Positions 1 to 8,333 of a DNA stretch of 64,000 nucleotides are shown piece after piece. The stretch is from Parablautia intestinalis (GTDB lineage: Bacteria > Bacillota > Clostridia > Lachnospirales > Lachnospiraceae). The first letter of the stretch is position 1; every line of letters starts with the position of its first letter. The position numbers and the translations under genes were made by a program. Under the pieces are notes generated by a model. It had not been told where the DNA came from, ran no database searches, and saw nothing but the letters and a program-made list of their open reading frames with translations. The stretch lies in the NCBI GenBank assembly GCA_003612395.1, contig RAYQ01000005.1, positions 1-64,000 of the forward strand. The letters are read 5' to 3'.

Positions 1-43
1 GACAGCAAATGTCTACATATCTAATTCTTATCAAAAAAGATTT

Positions 44-130
44 TTACCCATAGACACAAAATTTTTTACAGCCTCTCTTTCTTCGCTCTTGGCAAAGAAT
101 TTCAAGTGCTAAATGCCTTTGTTCTCTCAT
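44..130 (-). CDS. Possible 28-residue basic peptide
   Basis: A very short open frame reads MREQRHLALEILCQERRKRG and then KKFCVYG after one Cys, ending in TAA. It is preceded by a good ribosome binding site (GGAGGTG, spacer TGAAATC). It is rich in Arg and Lys and lies downstream of, and in the same direction as, the ribbon-helix-helix gene at 272-679. It may be a small cargo gene of the mobile element or the remains of a longer gene. No family was recognised, and only the ribosome binding site supports it. Confidence 0.3.
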   Translation of the reverse strand: MREQRHLALEILCQERRKRGCKKFCVYG

Positions 131-193
131 GATTTCACACCTCCTTCCCTTAATAGGTAATTAAATCTTAATAGAAAAAGGATAACTATAAAA

Positions 194-218
194 GTCCGTT
201 ATTGGCTCGATAATGGAC
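194..218. repeat. Inverted repeat in mobile-element edge
   Basis: GTCCGTTAT and ATAATGGAC form an imperfect dyad with a 7-bp centre. Just beyond it are two further copies of a CATAAAGG-like word (around 219-241). It could be a binding site of the neighbouring ribbon-helix-helix protein or part of a transfer or excision region. Only the symmetry is directly visible. Confidence 0.3.
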
Positions 219-271
219 GCATAAAGGGTACATAAAGGACACTTTATATTATTTCTTAATTATCTAGGAAA

Positions 272-679
272 TCACCGCTTGCGTGTTTTCCCGATAATCC
301 GCCTTACTTCTGATGTTTTCATGCAATGTATATTCCTGCTGCCTGTCACGTCATTTATATAGCCCTTTTTCAGATAGATAAAATATCCCTCGTCTTTGGT
401 ATAGGATAAATCTTCTATCATTTCATAATATTTTCTTGGCACTTGCCACTTTTCAAGCATCCGCTCCTGTTCCGCATTAAACCCCTGCTTCTTTTCTGCC
501 ATTCTGCTTGTACCGCCCGCAAGGTCATTGCAGACAAGCATATAGAGATATTCATTGACACTTGCCCCTATTTCAGAGCATACGCCCTTTATCCTGTCCT
601 TTTCGCCTTTGGGAATAACAAGGTTTATCCTGTCGTAATGCTCTTTGATATGCTGATTTTTATATGATGTTCGTGTCAT
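272..679 (-). CDS. Ribbon-helix-helix-like mobile element protein
   Basis: A 135-residue protein starting at the ATG at 679, which follows an AAGGGGGCGAAGCT ribosome binding site; the frame is open further upstream but has no such site. Residues 15-50 (HYDRINLVIPKGEKDR followed by SVNEYLYML) look like the MetJ/Arc-type ribbon-helix-helix segment common in proteins of Tn916-like and other conjugative elements of Firmicutes. The C-terminal half is basic and unrecognised. It probably binds DNA and regulates or assists the element. It points toward the window edge and is separated from the ribosomal genes by a strong terminator, which fits an element integrated beside rpsI. Assignment to a fold is inference from pattern. 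Confidence 0.55.
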   Translation of the reverse strand: MTRTSYKNQHIKEHYDRINLVIPKGEKDRIKGVCSEIGASVNEYLYMLVCNDLAGGTSRMAEKKQGFNAEQERMLEKWQVPRKYYEMIEDLSYTKDEGYFIYLKKGYINDVTGSRNIHCMKTSEVRRIIGKTRKR

Positions 680-920
680 AGCTTCGCCCCCTTTGCTATC
701 TATGATATTTTTTGAGAACCTGCATAATAAGAAACATATCAAAACAGCTATTTTAACTGCAAATTCCCTTGTTTACTGGCTTTTAAGCATTTTAGCAAAG
801 TCTTACGCAAGACACAACACAGAAACTATCTATAAATGGTGCTGTACTGGTGTTGTAGTGGTGCTATATGGTAAATTTTATGGCATTTTATGAAAATTAT
901 TGAACACTTAAAAAACAAAG
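680..920. other. Intergenic, probable mobile element boundary
   Basis: About 300 bp separate the ribbon-helix-helix gene from rpsI. The stretch is AT-rich with no convincing gene. It holds the presumed promoter of the 272-679 gene and may contain the attachment end of an integrated element, since the 3' end of rpsI is a known integration site of conjugative elements in Firmicutes. The second attachment copy would lie outside the window, so the boundary cannot be fixed here. Confidence 0.3.
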
Positions 921-957
921 AAAACCCCCGAAAATTCTAGACTTTCGGGAGTTTTTA
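921..957 (-). terminator. Terminator of the rplM-rpsI operon
   Basis: CCCGAAA (927-933) pairs with TTTCGGG (943-949) around a 9-nt loop, and the minus strand continues into GGTTTTC. It lies 25 bp beyond the rpsI stop codon. The plus strand also has a T run (GTTTTTA), so it may work in both directions. Confidence 0.85.
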
Positions 958-981
958 AGTCTTTTTGAAATTGTAATAAAA

Positions 982-1377
982 TTATCTCTTGGAGAACTGA
1001 GGTGCACGGCGTGCTGCTTTGAGACCATATTTCTTTCTTTCTTTCATACGGGGATCTCTGGTTAAGAAACCTGCCTTTTTAAGCACTGGTCTGTAGTCTG
1101 CATCTACCTGGAGCAATGCTCTGGAAATGCCATGCCTGATTGCACCGGCCTGGCCTGTATAGCCGCCGCCGCGAACATTTACCAGCACATCATATTTATC
1201 AACGGTATCAGTTGTAACCATGGGCTGACGAACAATAACCTTTAATGTTTCCAGTCCAAAGTACTCATCTATAGGTCTTTTATTGATAATAATTTCACCT
1301 TTTCCAGGCATTAAATATACTCTGGCAACTGATTTTTTTCTTCTACCTGTTCCGTAGAATCTTGCTGAATTAGCCAT
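982..1377 (-). CDS. rpsI: 30S ribosomal protein S9
   Basis: A 131-residue protein of the normal S9 length. The conserved start ([13 protein letters not shown]), the [15 protein letters not shown] core and the basic tail ending QFSKR are all present. The SKR tail reaches toward the tRNA in the ribosomal P site in characterised S9 proteins. It follows rplM by 25 bp in the usual L13-S9 operon and is closed by the terminator at 921-957. Its intact 3' end next to a likely mobile element is consistent with an integration that restores the last codons. Confidence 0.98.
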   Translation of the reverse strand: MANSARFYGTGRRKKSVARVYLMPGKGEIIINKRPIDEYFGLETLKVIVRQPMVTTDTVDKYDVLVNVRGGGYTGQAGAIRHGISRALLQVDADYRPVLKKAGFLTRDPRMKERKKYGLKAARRAPQFSKR

Positions 1378-1402
1378 TTTAATCTTCTCCTTTCAGTCCC
1401 TC

Positions 1403-1831
1403 TTAAAATGTTAATACTTCGGGCTTCTGAGCTGCATGGGGATGCTCAGGACCTGCATATACATGAAGCTTTTTAAACATCTCTCTTCCTAAAGGTCCCT
1501 TGGGAAGCATGCCTTTAACAGCAAGCTCTACTACCTTTTCAGGCTTCTTGGCCATCATCTCACGTAAAGTAGTTTCCTTTACGCCGCCAACATAATCTGT
1601 ATGACGGAAATAAATTTTCTGATCCAATTTTCTGCCTGTCACTTTTATTTTATCAGCATTTACAATAATCACATAATCGCCTGTATCAATATGCGGCGTA
1701 AAGATTGCTTTATGCTTACCTCTTAAAATTTTAGCCACTTCTGAGGTCAGACGCCCCAGTGTCTTATTTGCAGCATCTACTACATACCACTTTCTGTCAA
1801 TTGTAGCAGGGCTTGCCATAAATGTTTTCAT
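1403..1831 (-). CDS. rplM: 50S ribosomal protein L13
   Basis: 142 residues, the normal L13 length. The start at 1831 ([20 protein letters not shown]) is set by a GGAGGTAATATC ribosome binding site; the frame is open 51 bp further upstream without one. [17 protein letters not shown] and the HTDYVGGVK segment are typical. It is the first gene of the L13-S9 operon. In most Clostridia this pair follows truA directly, but here truA is about 15 kb away (16743-17486). Confidence 0.98.
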   Translation of the reverse strand: MKTFMASPATIDRKWYVVDAANKTLGRLTSEVAKILRGKHKAIFTPHIDTGDYVIIVNADKIKVTGRKLDQKIYFRHTDYVGGVKETTLREMMAKKPEKVVELAVKGMLPKGPLGREMFKKLHVYAGPEHPHAAQKPEVLTF

Positions 1832-2340
1832 GATATTACCTCCATTAAGCTTGTTGCCTCCTGATCTTTCTCCATGCACCATGCAGATGTCCGGGCCGCA
1901 CAGTTCATTTCAAAACATCCTTGGATACTCTATTCATAACACTCTGCCTAGGGATATGATGAAATTCATTACACAGATGCGCGCTTCGCATTCATTCAGC
2001 TACTATTTTTATATATAAATATTCATCAGGCAGAATATTACCTCACACCGTCACATTTAGATATTATATTATACGCTTTCGCGTGTGTCAATCGAATTTA
2101 TCATGAATTTTACAGTATTTCTAAGCATGATTGTTATCAAACATGCAAAGACTACTTTTGTGCTCCCTTTACTATTGAATAATTAAAATTTTTCATGTAC
2201 TTATTGCTTTCTAAAGCGGTGTCGTTTAAACTATGCATAAGGCTTTTTCTTTATTATTGTTTTGGCCGGATGCTTAAAACATACGCCTTTTTCGTGTATC
2301 AATTTATACTACTGTTTAAATTGTACACATAAGTCAGCAA
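1832..2340. other. Intergenic region upstream of rplM
   Basis: About 500 bp without a convincing gene between the divergent rplM and the flavodiiron gene. It must contain the rplM promoter. Firmicute rplM genes often have an autoregulatory L13 leader RNA, and this spacer is long enough for one, but no leader structure could be recognised by eye. Confidence 0.4.
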
Positions 2341-2520
2341 TCCCGCTGCAAGCAACAGGATGGCGGCCCCCGCGGCATTCGCCAAATGCCTATGAGATGC
2401 TTTTTATCTCTATGAGATGCTTTTTATCTCTATGAGATGCTTTTTATCTCTATGAGATGCTTTATCTCTATGAGATGCTTTGCATCCCTATGAACAGCCG
2501 CCCGGCTCATTGCCTGCGGA
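2341..2520 (+). repeat. Dispersed repeat with 20-bp hairpin units, copy A
   Basis: A bounded repeat shared with 15661-15783. The left flank contains CGGCATTCGCCAAATG and the right flank CAGCCGCCCGGCTCATTGCC. Between them are five tandem copies of about 20 bp (2391-2488), consensus TATGAGATGCTTTTTATCTC, one shortened to 18 bp. Each unit contains GAGAT and ATCTC, so each can form a small hairpin. The second copy has only two units between the same flanks. It lies 29 bp upstream of the flavodiiron start codon. Confidence 0.85.
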
Positions 2521-2548
2521 AATCAATTAATTTATCGGAGGTATTCCC

Positions 2549-3700
2549 ATGATAACAAATGACATACTTTACGTTGGCGTAGACGACAGGGATATTGATC
2601 TTTTCGAAGGTCAGTTTGTTGTTCCCAACGGTATTGCTTACAATTCCTACGTCATACTTGATGACAAAATTGCCGTAATGGACACAGTCGATAAAAGGAA
2701 GGGTACAGAATATCTGTTAAACCTTGAAAAGGCCCTGGGTGACAGGCTTCCTGACTATCTGATTGTTTCCCACGTGGAACCTGACCATGCATCCAGCATC
2801 AGACTTTTTCTTGACAAATATCCGAAAACGCAGCTGGTGGGCAATGCAAAAACATTCCAGTTTCTTGCACAATATTTCGATTTGAATTTCGACTCCGTTC
2901 TCACTGTCAGGGAAGGGGATACGCTTCTTCTTGGAAAGCATGAGCTGCATTTTATTTTTGCTCCCATGGTTCACTGGCCGGAAGTAATGTTTACTTACGA
3001 CAGCTGTGACAAGGTTTTATTCAGTGCAGATGCTTTTGGAAAGTTCGGTGCCTTAGATGCCAATGAGGACTGGACCTGTGAGGCCAGAAGGTACTATTTT
3101 AATATTGTAGGAAAGTTCGGCATGCCTGTACAGACTGTGCTGAAAAAAGCCGCTGCCCTGGACATCCGTATTATCTGTCCGCTGCACGGCCCCATCCTCT
3201 CCGAAAATTTAGGAAAATATTTAGACAAGTACAATACATGGAGCAGCTATGAACCGGAATCAGAGGGAGTTTTTATTGCCTGTGCTTCCCTCCATGGCAA
3301 CACGAAGGATGCCGCTTTTGCATTAAAAGAAATGCTCTTATCTAAGGGCTGTCCTAAGGTTGTCATTTCTGATCTTGCCAGAGATGATATGACAGAAGCG
3401 CTGGAAGATGCTTTCCGCTATGGCAAAATTGTCCTTGCTGCCTCCTCCTACAATGGCGGTGTTATGCCTTTTATGGAAGATTTCCTTCACCATCTTAAAG
3501 GAAAAAACTATCAAAAAAGAACGGTTGCTTTAATTGAGAATGGTACCTGGGCTCCTTCGGCCAATAAAGCAATGACGGAAATTCTTTCCCAGATGAAAGA
3601 TATTACTATTTTAGATACTGCCATCACTCTTCGGGGCACTATGAAAGCCGAAGATAAGAAGGCCCTTGCATCATTGGCGGACAGGCTTTGCACTTCCTAA
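2549..3700 (+). CDS. Flavodiiron protein (A-type flavoprotein)
   Basis: A cytoplasmic 383-residue enzyme that reduces O2 to water and/or NO to N2O in anaerobes. The N-terminal metallo-beta-lactamase-like domain carries the diiron ligands: HVEPDH (HxExDH) near residue 78, the His of MVHWPE, the Asp of SADAFGKFG and the His of PLHGP. The C-terminal flavodoxin domain starts near 250 (ACASLHGNTKDAA binds the FMN phosphate). There is no fused rubredoxin domain, so a separate electron donor is needed. The start follows a GGAGG site. It stands alone, divergent from rplM. Whether O2 or NO is the main substrate cannot be told from sequence. Confidence 0.95.
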   Translation: MITNDILYVGVDDRDIDLFEGQFVVPNGIAYNSYVILDDKIAVMDTVDKRKGTEYLLNLEKALGDRLPDYLIVSHVEPDHASSIRLFLDKYPKTQLVGNAKTFQFLAQYFDLNFDSVLTVREGDTLLLGKHELHFIFAPMVHWPEVMFTYDSCDKVLFSADAFGKFGALDANEDWTCEARRYYFNIVGKFGMPVQTVLKKAAALDIRIICPLHGPILSENLGKYLDKYNTWSSYEPESEGVFIACASLHGNTKDAAFALKEMLLSKGCPKVVISDLARDDMTEALEDAFRYGKIVLAASSYNGGVMPFMEDFLHHLKGKNYQKRTVALIENGTWAPSANKAMTEILSQMKDITILDTAITLRGTMKAEDKKALASLADRLCTS

Positions 3701-3783
3701 ATAGAAAGGCTTCAGAAAATCCGGAAAATGGACGATATATTCTATGAAACTATTAAAGTTTAAATTTGTCCAGGGAGGGATAA

Positions 3784-4041
3784 GTCAAAGCATACGGAGA
3801 TGAAAAGCTTTATAAAGTTCAGGCGGTCACGGTGATTCCGCCTCTCAAGAGGATATCCTCAAGAGAACAACGTCACCAGTCCAAACAGAATTCTTCCGGC
3901 GCAATTGTCAGAAGTTTTACAAAAGCATTGGAAGAAGCGTGTGAAAAGGAGCAGCAAAAAGATATTCATATCCAGACCACCGGATATACAAAAGATGCTC
4001 TTCCTTTTTACCACTTAGTCAGTATGAGAGAATACTGCTAA
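3784..4041 (+). pseudogene. Short hypothetical frame lacking a proper start
   Basis: An 85-codon open frame whose translation looks protein-like (YGDEKLYKVQAVTVIPPLKR, later IRSFTKALEEAC-like). A strong purine-rich site (GGGAGGG) sits 4 bp before the first codon after an upstream stop, but that codon is GTC rather than GTG; the first usable start is GTG at 3832. The gene may have lost its start by one substitution, or it may be expressed from the internal GTG as a 69-residue protein. No family was recognised. It lies between two convergent genes. Confidence 0.35.
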
Positions 4042-4091
4042 AAGTTATACGGTTTCTTTGTCAGATGAAAGGAATATTGATTTAAACACAA

Positions 4092-4147
4092 GATGCCTGC
4101 AGGCCAAATCCCTTGCCATAAACAGCAAGTGTATGTCTGCAGGCATC
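4092..4147 (-). terminator. Inverted repeat after the fructokinase gene
   Basis: GATGCCTGCAG (4092-4102) and CTGCAGGCATC (4137-4147) are perfect 11-bp arms; a smaller pair (CTTGC/GCAAG) nests inside. It lies 15 bp beyond the fructokinase stop. There is no T run, so it may act as a 3' stabilising structure or a factor-assisted terminator. Confidence 0.5.
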
Positions 4148-4161
4148 CTTCATTTTGGTTT

Positions 4162-5133
4162 TTATGCCTTTCTTTTCTTGATAAAAGAAAGAATTTCTTC
4201 CTTCTCAGGCATCACACAAAGTGCGCCTTTTCGTGTGGTAATGATAGACGCCGCCGCATTGGCAAATGTCAGAAGTTCTTCCAGATTTTCTTTCGTCAGT
4301 CCTTCAAGACCATGCTCTAATACATAATTCAGTTCACATGCACAGAACGTATCACCTGCTCCGGTTGTCTCTATGGTATCCGGATTGACAAACCCTGCTG
4401 CCTGTGCCTGAATGTCCTGATAGTAAGCCCGGCTCCCATCTTTTCCCAGTGTGGCAAAAATAAGGGGAATTCCAAACCTGTCGCGGATTTCCTTTATTCC
4501 CTCATCAATATCCTTCTTTCCTGTCATAAATTCAATTTCATTGTCCGATATTTTTAAAATATCGCAAACGCTCATTCCATAAGCAATCATTTCTTTTGCC
4601 TTGTCAAGAGAGCTCCAAAGAGGCGGGCGCAAGTTTGGATCAAATGACAAAATACAGCCGCTCTCTTTTGCGGTTTCAATTGCTTTTTTGGTTGCCTTCT
4701 CCACAATCGGATCTGTCATAGATAAAGTGCCAAAGTGAAAAACTTCAGCTTCCCGAATCATTTCTTCCGCTATTTCCTCTGCCTTCAGCATCATGTCCGC
4801 TCCCGGATTCCGGTAAAAAGAGAAATCTCTGTCCCCGTCTGCAAAGGTTTGAACAAAGGCAAGTGTCGTATGTACCTCATCATCTTTTTTCAGTCCCTTT
4901 AAATCAATCCCCGTGCTTCCAGCTCTTTCCTCCAGCATTTTGCCAAACATATCATTGCCGACTTTGCCAATGAAAGCTGTTCTCTTCCCAAGCTTTTGCA
5001 GCATGGCAAGCACATTGCAGGGTGCCCCTCCGGGATTTGCCTCAAATAACGGATTCCCCTGACCACTTTCCCCATTCATCGTAAAATCAATTAACAGCTC
5101 TCCTAACGCCACAACGTCATACTTTCTTGTCAT
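4162..5133 (-). CDS. Fructokinase, PfkB family
   Basis: A 323-residue cytoplasmic sugar kinase that most likely makes fructose 6-phosphate with ATP. The first PfkB signature region is NPGGAPCNVLAMLQKLGKRT (near 36-55), and the catalytic and anion-hole motif is ETTGAGDTFCA near 252. Length and the start (DVVALGELLIDF) match bacterial fructokinases of the ScrK-like group. The start is supported by GGAGGTAGGTT. It is monocistronic here, with no sucrose transporter or hydrolase beside it, so its precise sugar is inferred from the family. Confidence 0.85.
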   Translation of the reverse strand: MTRKYDVVALGELLIDFTMNGESGQGNPLFEANPGGAPCNVLAMLQKLGKRTAFIGKVGNDMFGKMLEERAGSTGIDLKGLKKDDEVHTTLAFVQTFADGDRDFSFYRNPGADMMLKAEEIAEEMIREAEVFHFGTLSMTDPIVEKATKKAIETAKESGCILSFDPNLRPPLWSSLDKAKEMIAYGMSVCDILKISDNEIEFMTGKKDIDEGIKEIRDRFGIPLIFATLGKDGSRAYYQDIQAQAAGFVNPDTIETTGAGDTFCACELNYVLEHGLEGLTKENLEELLTFANAAASIITTRKGALCVMPEKEEILSFIKKRKA

Positions 5134-5241
5134 AACCTACCTCCATTACCTCACTGTTACATTCCTGCTTCTGCCCGCATACAACCCCCGACTATCTTTT
5201 TGTATTGTAAAACCAAACCATCTAAAAGTCAAATTCCATCT

Positions 5242-6255
5242 TCATCTCTTTTTCTGCACAACCGGATATTCTCCTTCCTCCGGACAGGCGATGTCAATCA
5301 CACAGCTCTCTCCCACAGGCAGAAAAAATGACGCGTAAGCAGGGACGAAAACTTCTATTTTGCTGTCCTTTTGAAGGGTACCGGAAGAATCCTCTTTCAC
5401 CAGCACCGTATAAATGCTTCCCGGCTCCTCCTGCGCATTTTCATCTGCCCTGACAGACATATCTGTAATCTCAACTACTATCTCCTCAAGGACAGTCCCT
5501 GCAGGCAGCAGCGGCATTCCCATGCCCGCCTCCAGGTCTTTTGTTTTCTTTGCTTCTTCGTCTTCACCTGCCTCCTGCTTTTCCCCGCTAAGCTTTGCAG
5601 CGGATAAAGAGTCACTGCCAGCCACATCTTCTTCTACCTCTGCCGCTGCCTGCGCCCGGGCTTCTCCCATGTCAGCCAGCGCATTTTCCGCTGTTTCTGT
5701 GCCTGCTCCTCCGTCCGCTGTCCCGGCACCTGCAGTACCACCTGCTGATATGCCATTCTCCACTGCCGCGGCTGCTTCCGGCTGCGCTGCTTCTTCCATC
5801 TTTTCCGTTTCCTCTGGCATTGCCATATCTGCGGCGGCTTCCTCTGTCTCCTGCGTTTCTTCTATCCTCTGCTCTTCTTCCAGGATCTGAGCCTCCTTAC
5901 TTCCATCCGCCATCATTCCCCCGGAAAATGACTTTTCTCCTGACCTTTTCAAAAAAACGGCTGCAGGTAAAATGACTGCCATGCACAAAACAGCTGCCGC
6001 AATCCCTGTGTATTTTCCGGCAAATACCCTTATTTTTTTATACGTTGTTTTTTCTTTGTTCCCGGATTTTCCCGTATTTGCTTCATCAGATTTATCACTG
6101 ACTATTTGTTTTTGGATATCTTTCCCAATGTCCTTACTTATATCAGTTTTCTTTGGTGCGGATTTTTCCGTAAGGCCGGCTTCAATTCTGTCCCATAAAT
6201 CGGGAGCTTCCATTTGCGCCAGCTCTTTATAAGCCTGTTCAAAATTCTTACTCAT
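5242..6255 (-). CDS. Anti-sigma factor-like membrane protein
   Basis: 337 residues from the ATG at 6255 (ribosome binding site AAGGAGGTG). A cytoplasmic N-terminus (1-80, with the short PDLWDRIEAGL motif near 18-28) is followed by one membrane helix at about 83-102, then a long extracytoplasmic part. Residues roughly 115-230 are extremely rich in Ala, Glu and Gly; the end (250-337) looks folded. The gene overlaps the ECF sigma gene by 8 bp, the usual arrangement for a cognate anti-sigma factor. No zinc-binding HxxxCxxC motif is present. The partner assignment rests on position; the signal sensed is unknown. Confidence 0.7.
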   Translation of the reverse strand: MSKNFEQAYKELAQMEAPDLWDRIEAGLTEKSAPKKTDISKDIGKDIQKQIVSDKSDEANTGKSGNKEKTTYKKIRVFAGKYTGIAAAVLCMAVILPAAVFLKRSGEKSFSGGMMADGSKEAQILEEEQRIEETQETEEAAADMAMPEETEKMEEAAQPEAAAAVENGISAGGTAGAGTADGGAGTETAENALADMGEARAQAAAEVEEDVAGSDSLSAAKLSGEKQEAGEDEEAKKTKDLEAGMGMPLLPAGTVLEEIVVEITDMSVRADENAQEEPGSIYTVLVKEDSSGTLQKDSKIEVFVPAYASFFLPVGESCVIDIACPEEGEYPVVQKKR

Positions 6256-6817
6256 ATCCACACCTCCTTAGCTTCTTCATTGCATTTTGGTACTTCCAGG
6301 TTACTGTGCCCATAGGAATTTCCATATGTGCGGCAATTTCCTTAAAGGTAAGCTCCCCTAATACTTTTAAGCTGACAATCTGCCTCTCTGCAGGCTTTAG
6401 CATTTCAAGAGCCCTGGTAACTGTCATAGCTCCAATTACTTCCTGCTCTACGCCATTTTCCCCCTGGGGCATATAGTTTCCCTTCTTTTGTCCCCCATCT
6501 TCGGGCTCCGTGCCCAAATCCTGCAGTAAAGCTGTAAGCTCCTCCCTGCGGTGCTTTCTCAAAAAATCAATTGCCATGTTTCTTGCCATAGCTGCCAGAT
6601 AGCCTCTGTGTCCGTTGCCGGGCTTAAACTGCTCAGCCCGCTCCCAGAGCCTTATAAAAAAATCGCTGGTCACATCCTCCGCATTTTCTTTGTTCTGCAG
6701 CACCTCGTAAATGATCCGGTAAACATATCCCGCATAATTTTCATAAATTTCCTTTAATGCGTTCTTATCTCCCTGAACCATACGCGCCACAGCTTCCTCA
6801 AATTGACGTTCATTCAC
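6248..6817 (-). CDS. ECF-type RNA polymerase sigma factor
   Basis: A 189-residue sigma-70 family protein. Region 2 lies at about 10-85 (NKENAEDVTSDFFIRLWER, then GYLAAMARNMAIDFLRKH). Region 4 lies at about 130-186 (LKPAERQIVSLKVLGELTFK and GTVTWKYQNAMKKLR, a helix-turn-helix that reads the -35 element). The linker is long and Gly/Gln-rich. It directs transcription of an unknown regulon, presumably including this pair, and should be held inactive by the product of the overlapping downstream gene. No autoregulatory promoter was identified with confidence. Confidence 0.92.
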   Translation of the reverse strand: MNERQFEEAVARMVQGDKNALKEIYENYAGYVYRIIYEVLQNKENAEDVTSDFFIRLWERAEQFKPGNGHRGYLAAMARNMAIDFLRKHRREELTALLQDLGTEPEDGGQKKGNYMPQGENGVEQEVIGAMTVTRALEMLKPAERQIVSLKVLGELTFKEIAAHMEIPMGTVTWKYQNAMKKLRRCGYE

Positions 6818-6863
6818 TCTCTTTTCCCTCTTTTTTGGTACGTTTATGCCGGGTCATTTTATG

Positions 6864-6909
6864 GAAAAAGTTGTTGCCGGAAAAAGGATGTCCCTTTCCT
6901 GACAACAAC
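6864..6909 (-). terminator. Terminator of the dapF-dapL unit
   Basis: On the minus strand, GTTGTTG (6903-6909) pairs with CAACAAC (6870-6876), with a second inner pairing GGAAA/TTTCC. It is followed at once by TTTTT. It lies 80 bp beyond the dapL stop and just upstream of the sigma factor gene. Confidence 0.8.
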
Positions 6910-6988
6910 TCTGTATTCCAAAAAGCTGTATCTCACAGCTGGCTTTCTTTGCCTTTCGGCCGTTGCCCCTGCGGGCGCCATTCCGGTT

Positions 6989-8203
6989 TTATAATGCCTT
7001 AATCCTGTTAACTGCTTCCACCGTATTTTCATAGCTTCCAAAGGCTGTCAGTCTGAAATAGGTCTCTCCGCTTGGCCCGAAGCCCGAACCGGGGGTTCCC
7101 ACCACGTTTGCCTTTTCAAGCAGATAATCAAAAAACTCCCAGCTGGTCATGCCGTCAGGCGCTTTCAACCAGATATACGGCGCATTCACGCCGCCTGATA
7201 CCGTATAACCGGCGCTCTTTAAGCCCTCTAAAATATATTTTGCATTATTCATGTAATAGGCTACCTGCTCTTTCAGCTGTACCTTCCCCTCCTGTGAGTA
7301 TACCGCTTCGCCTGCACGCTGCACAATATAGGGGGCGCCGTTGTACTTTGTTCCATGTCTTCTGGCCCATAAGGAATGCAAAGCGACCTCTCCGCACTTT
7401 AACTCTTTGGGAATTACCGTAAATCCAAGACGCACTCCTGTAAATCCCGCATTTTTGGAAAAAGAACGCAGCTCAATGGCACAGCTTTCCGCTCCCTTGC
7501 ACTCGTAAATCGTGTGCGGTACATCTTCCTCTGAAATGTATGCTTCATAAGCCGCATCATAGATAATGACAGCTCCCACCTTATTTGCATAATCCACCCA
7601 TTCCTGAAGCCGGGATTTCGTGATAGTTGCTCCTGTGGGATTGTTCGGGAAACAAAGATAAATCAAATCCGGCGTTTCCTTTGGCAGCTCCGGTGCAAAA
7701 TGATTCTCCGCCACACAGGGCATGTAAATCACATCACTCCACACTTCTTTGACACTATCATACACACCGGTTCTTCCTGCCATCACATTAGTGTCCACAT
7801 AAACCGGGTAAACCGGATCACAGACAGCAATCTTATTGTCCACGCTGAAAATCTCCTGGATATTTCCCGCATCACATTTAGCCCCGTCCGATATAAAAAT
7901 CTCGTCAGCCGAAATCCCGCATCCTCTTGCCTTATAATCATTATCCGCAATGGCCTGGCGCAAAAACTCATAGCCAAGATCCGGCGCATACCCTTTGAAG
8001 GTTTCCGCCTGCGCCATCTCATCCACCGCCCCATGAAGGGCTTTAATGATAGCCGGCGCCAAAGGCTGGGTCACATCGCCTATTCCCAGGCGGATAATTT
8101 TCTTATCGGGATTTTGCGCCGCAAAGGCATTCACCTTTTTCCCAATTGTTGAAAACAAATAACTTCCGGGGAGCTTTAAATAATTGTCATTTAACTTAAA
8201 CAT
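6989..8203 (-). CDS. dapL: LL-diaminopimelate aminotransferase
   Basis: A 404-residue PLP enzyme that converts tetrahydrodipicolinate and glutamate directly to LL-diaminopimelate, bypassing the acylated intermediates. The N-terminus (NDNYLKLPGSYLFSTIGKKV) and LGIGDVTQPL are diagnostic of DapL. The PLP lysine is in SFSKNAGFTGVRLG near 250; SDGAKCD and FPNNPTGAT are cofactor-site motifs. It sits directly after dapF, the next enzyme of the pathway, on the same strand 130 bp downstream, so the two are probably co-transcribed. The product feeds lysine and peptidoglycan. The start follows GGAGG. Confidence 0.97.
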   Translation of the reverse strand: MFKLNDNYLKLPGSYLFSTIGKKVNAFAAQNPDKKIIRLGIGDVTQPLAPAIIKALHGAVDEMAQAETFKGYAPDLGYEFLRQAIADNDYKARGCGISADEIFISDGAKCDAGNIQEIFSVDNKIAVCDPVYPVYVDTNVMAGRTGVYDSVKEVWSDVIYMPCVAENHFAPELPKETPDLIYLCFPNNPTGATITKSRLQEWVDYANKVGAVIIYDAAYEAYISEEDVPHTIYECKGAESCAIELRSFSKNAGFTGVRLGFTVIPKELKCGEVALHSLWARRHGTKYNGAPYIVQRAGEAVYSQEGKVQLKEQVAYYMNNAKYILEGLKSAGYTVSGGVNAPYIWLKAPDGMTSWEFFDYLLEKANVVGTPGSGFGPSGETYFRLTAFGSYENTVEAVNRIKAL

Positions 8204-8221
8204 ATTACCTCCTTTATCACC

Positions 8222-8286
8222 GTGCTGTCACTTTGTGGCAGCTTATTTATCACAATAATCCGGCCCGTAAAACGCGGCAGCGTTTG
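8222..8286. repeat. 34-bp palindromic repeat family, copies between dapF and dapL
   Basis: A partial plus-oriented copy (8222-8248, ending CAGCTTATT) is followed by a complete inverted copy (8252-8286, beginning CAATAATCCGG and ending GCAGCGTTTG). Full copies in this window share the ends CAAACGCTG and CAGCTTATTG around a GCTTCGCGAGC-like centre. Together the two make a larger hairpin in the dapF-dapL spacer. Confidence 0.7.
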
Positions 8287-8333
8287 TGCAAGCTTACTGC
8301 AGGCCTTGCTGCATTCTTGCTGTTATTGGTATC

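Noticed and set aside
2391-2488. CRISPR array made of the 20-bp units
   Set aside because: The units are adjacent, with no unique spacers between them, and the repeat length is below CRISPR size; there are no cas genes.
5371-6232. Several plus-strand frames opposite the anti-sigma gene
   Set aside because: They are Ser/Pro/Ala-rich shadows of the Ala/Glu-rich coding region, overlap one another and have no binding sites.
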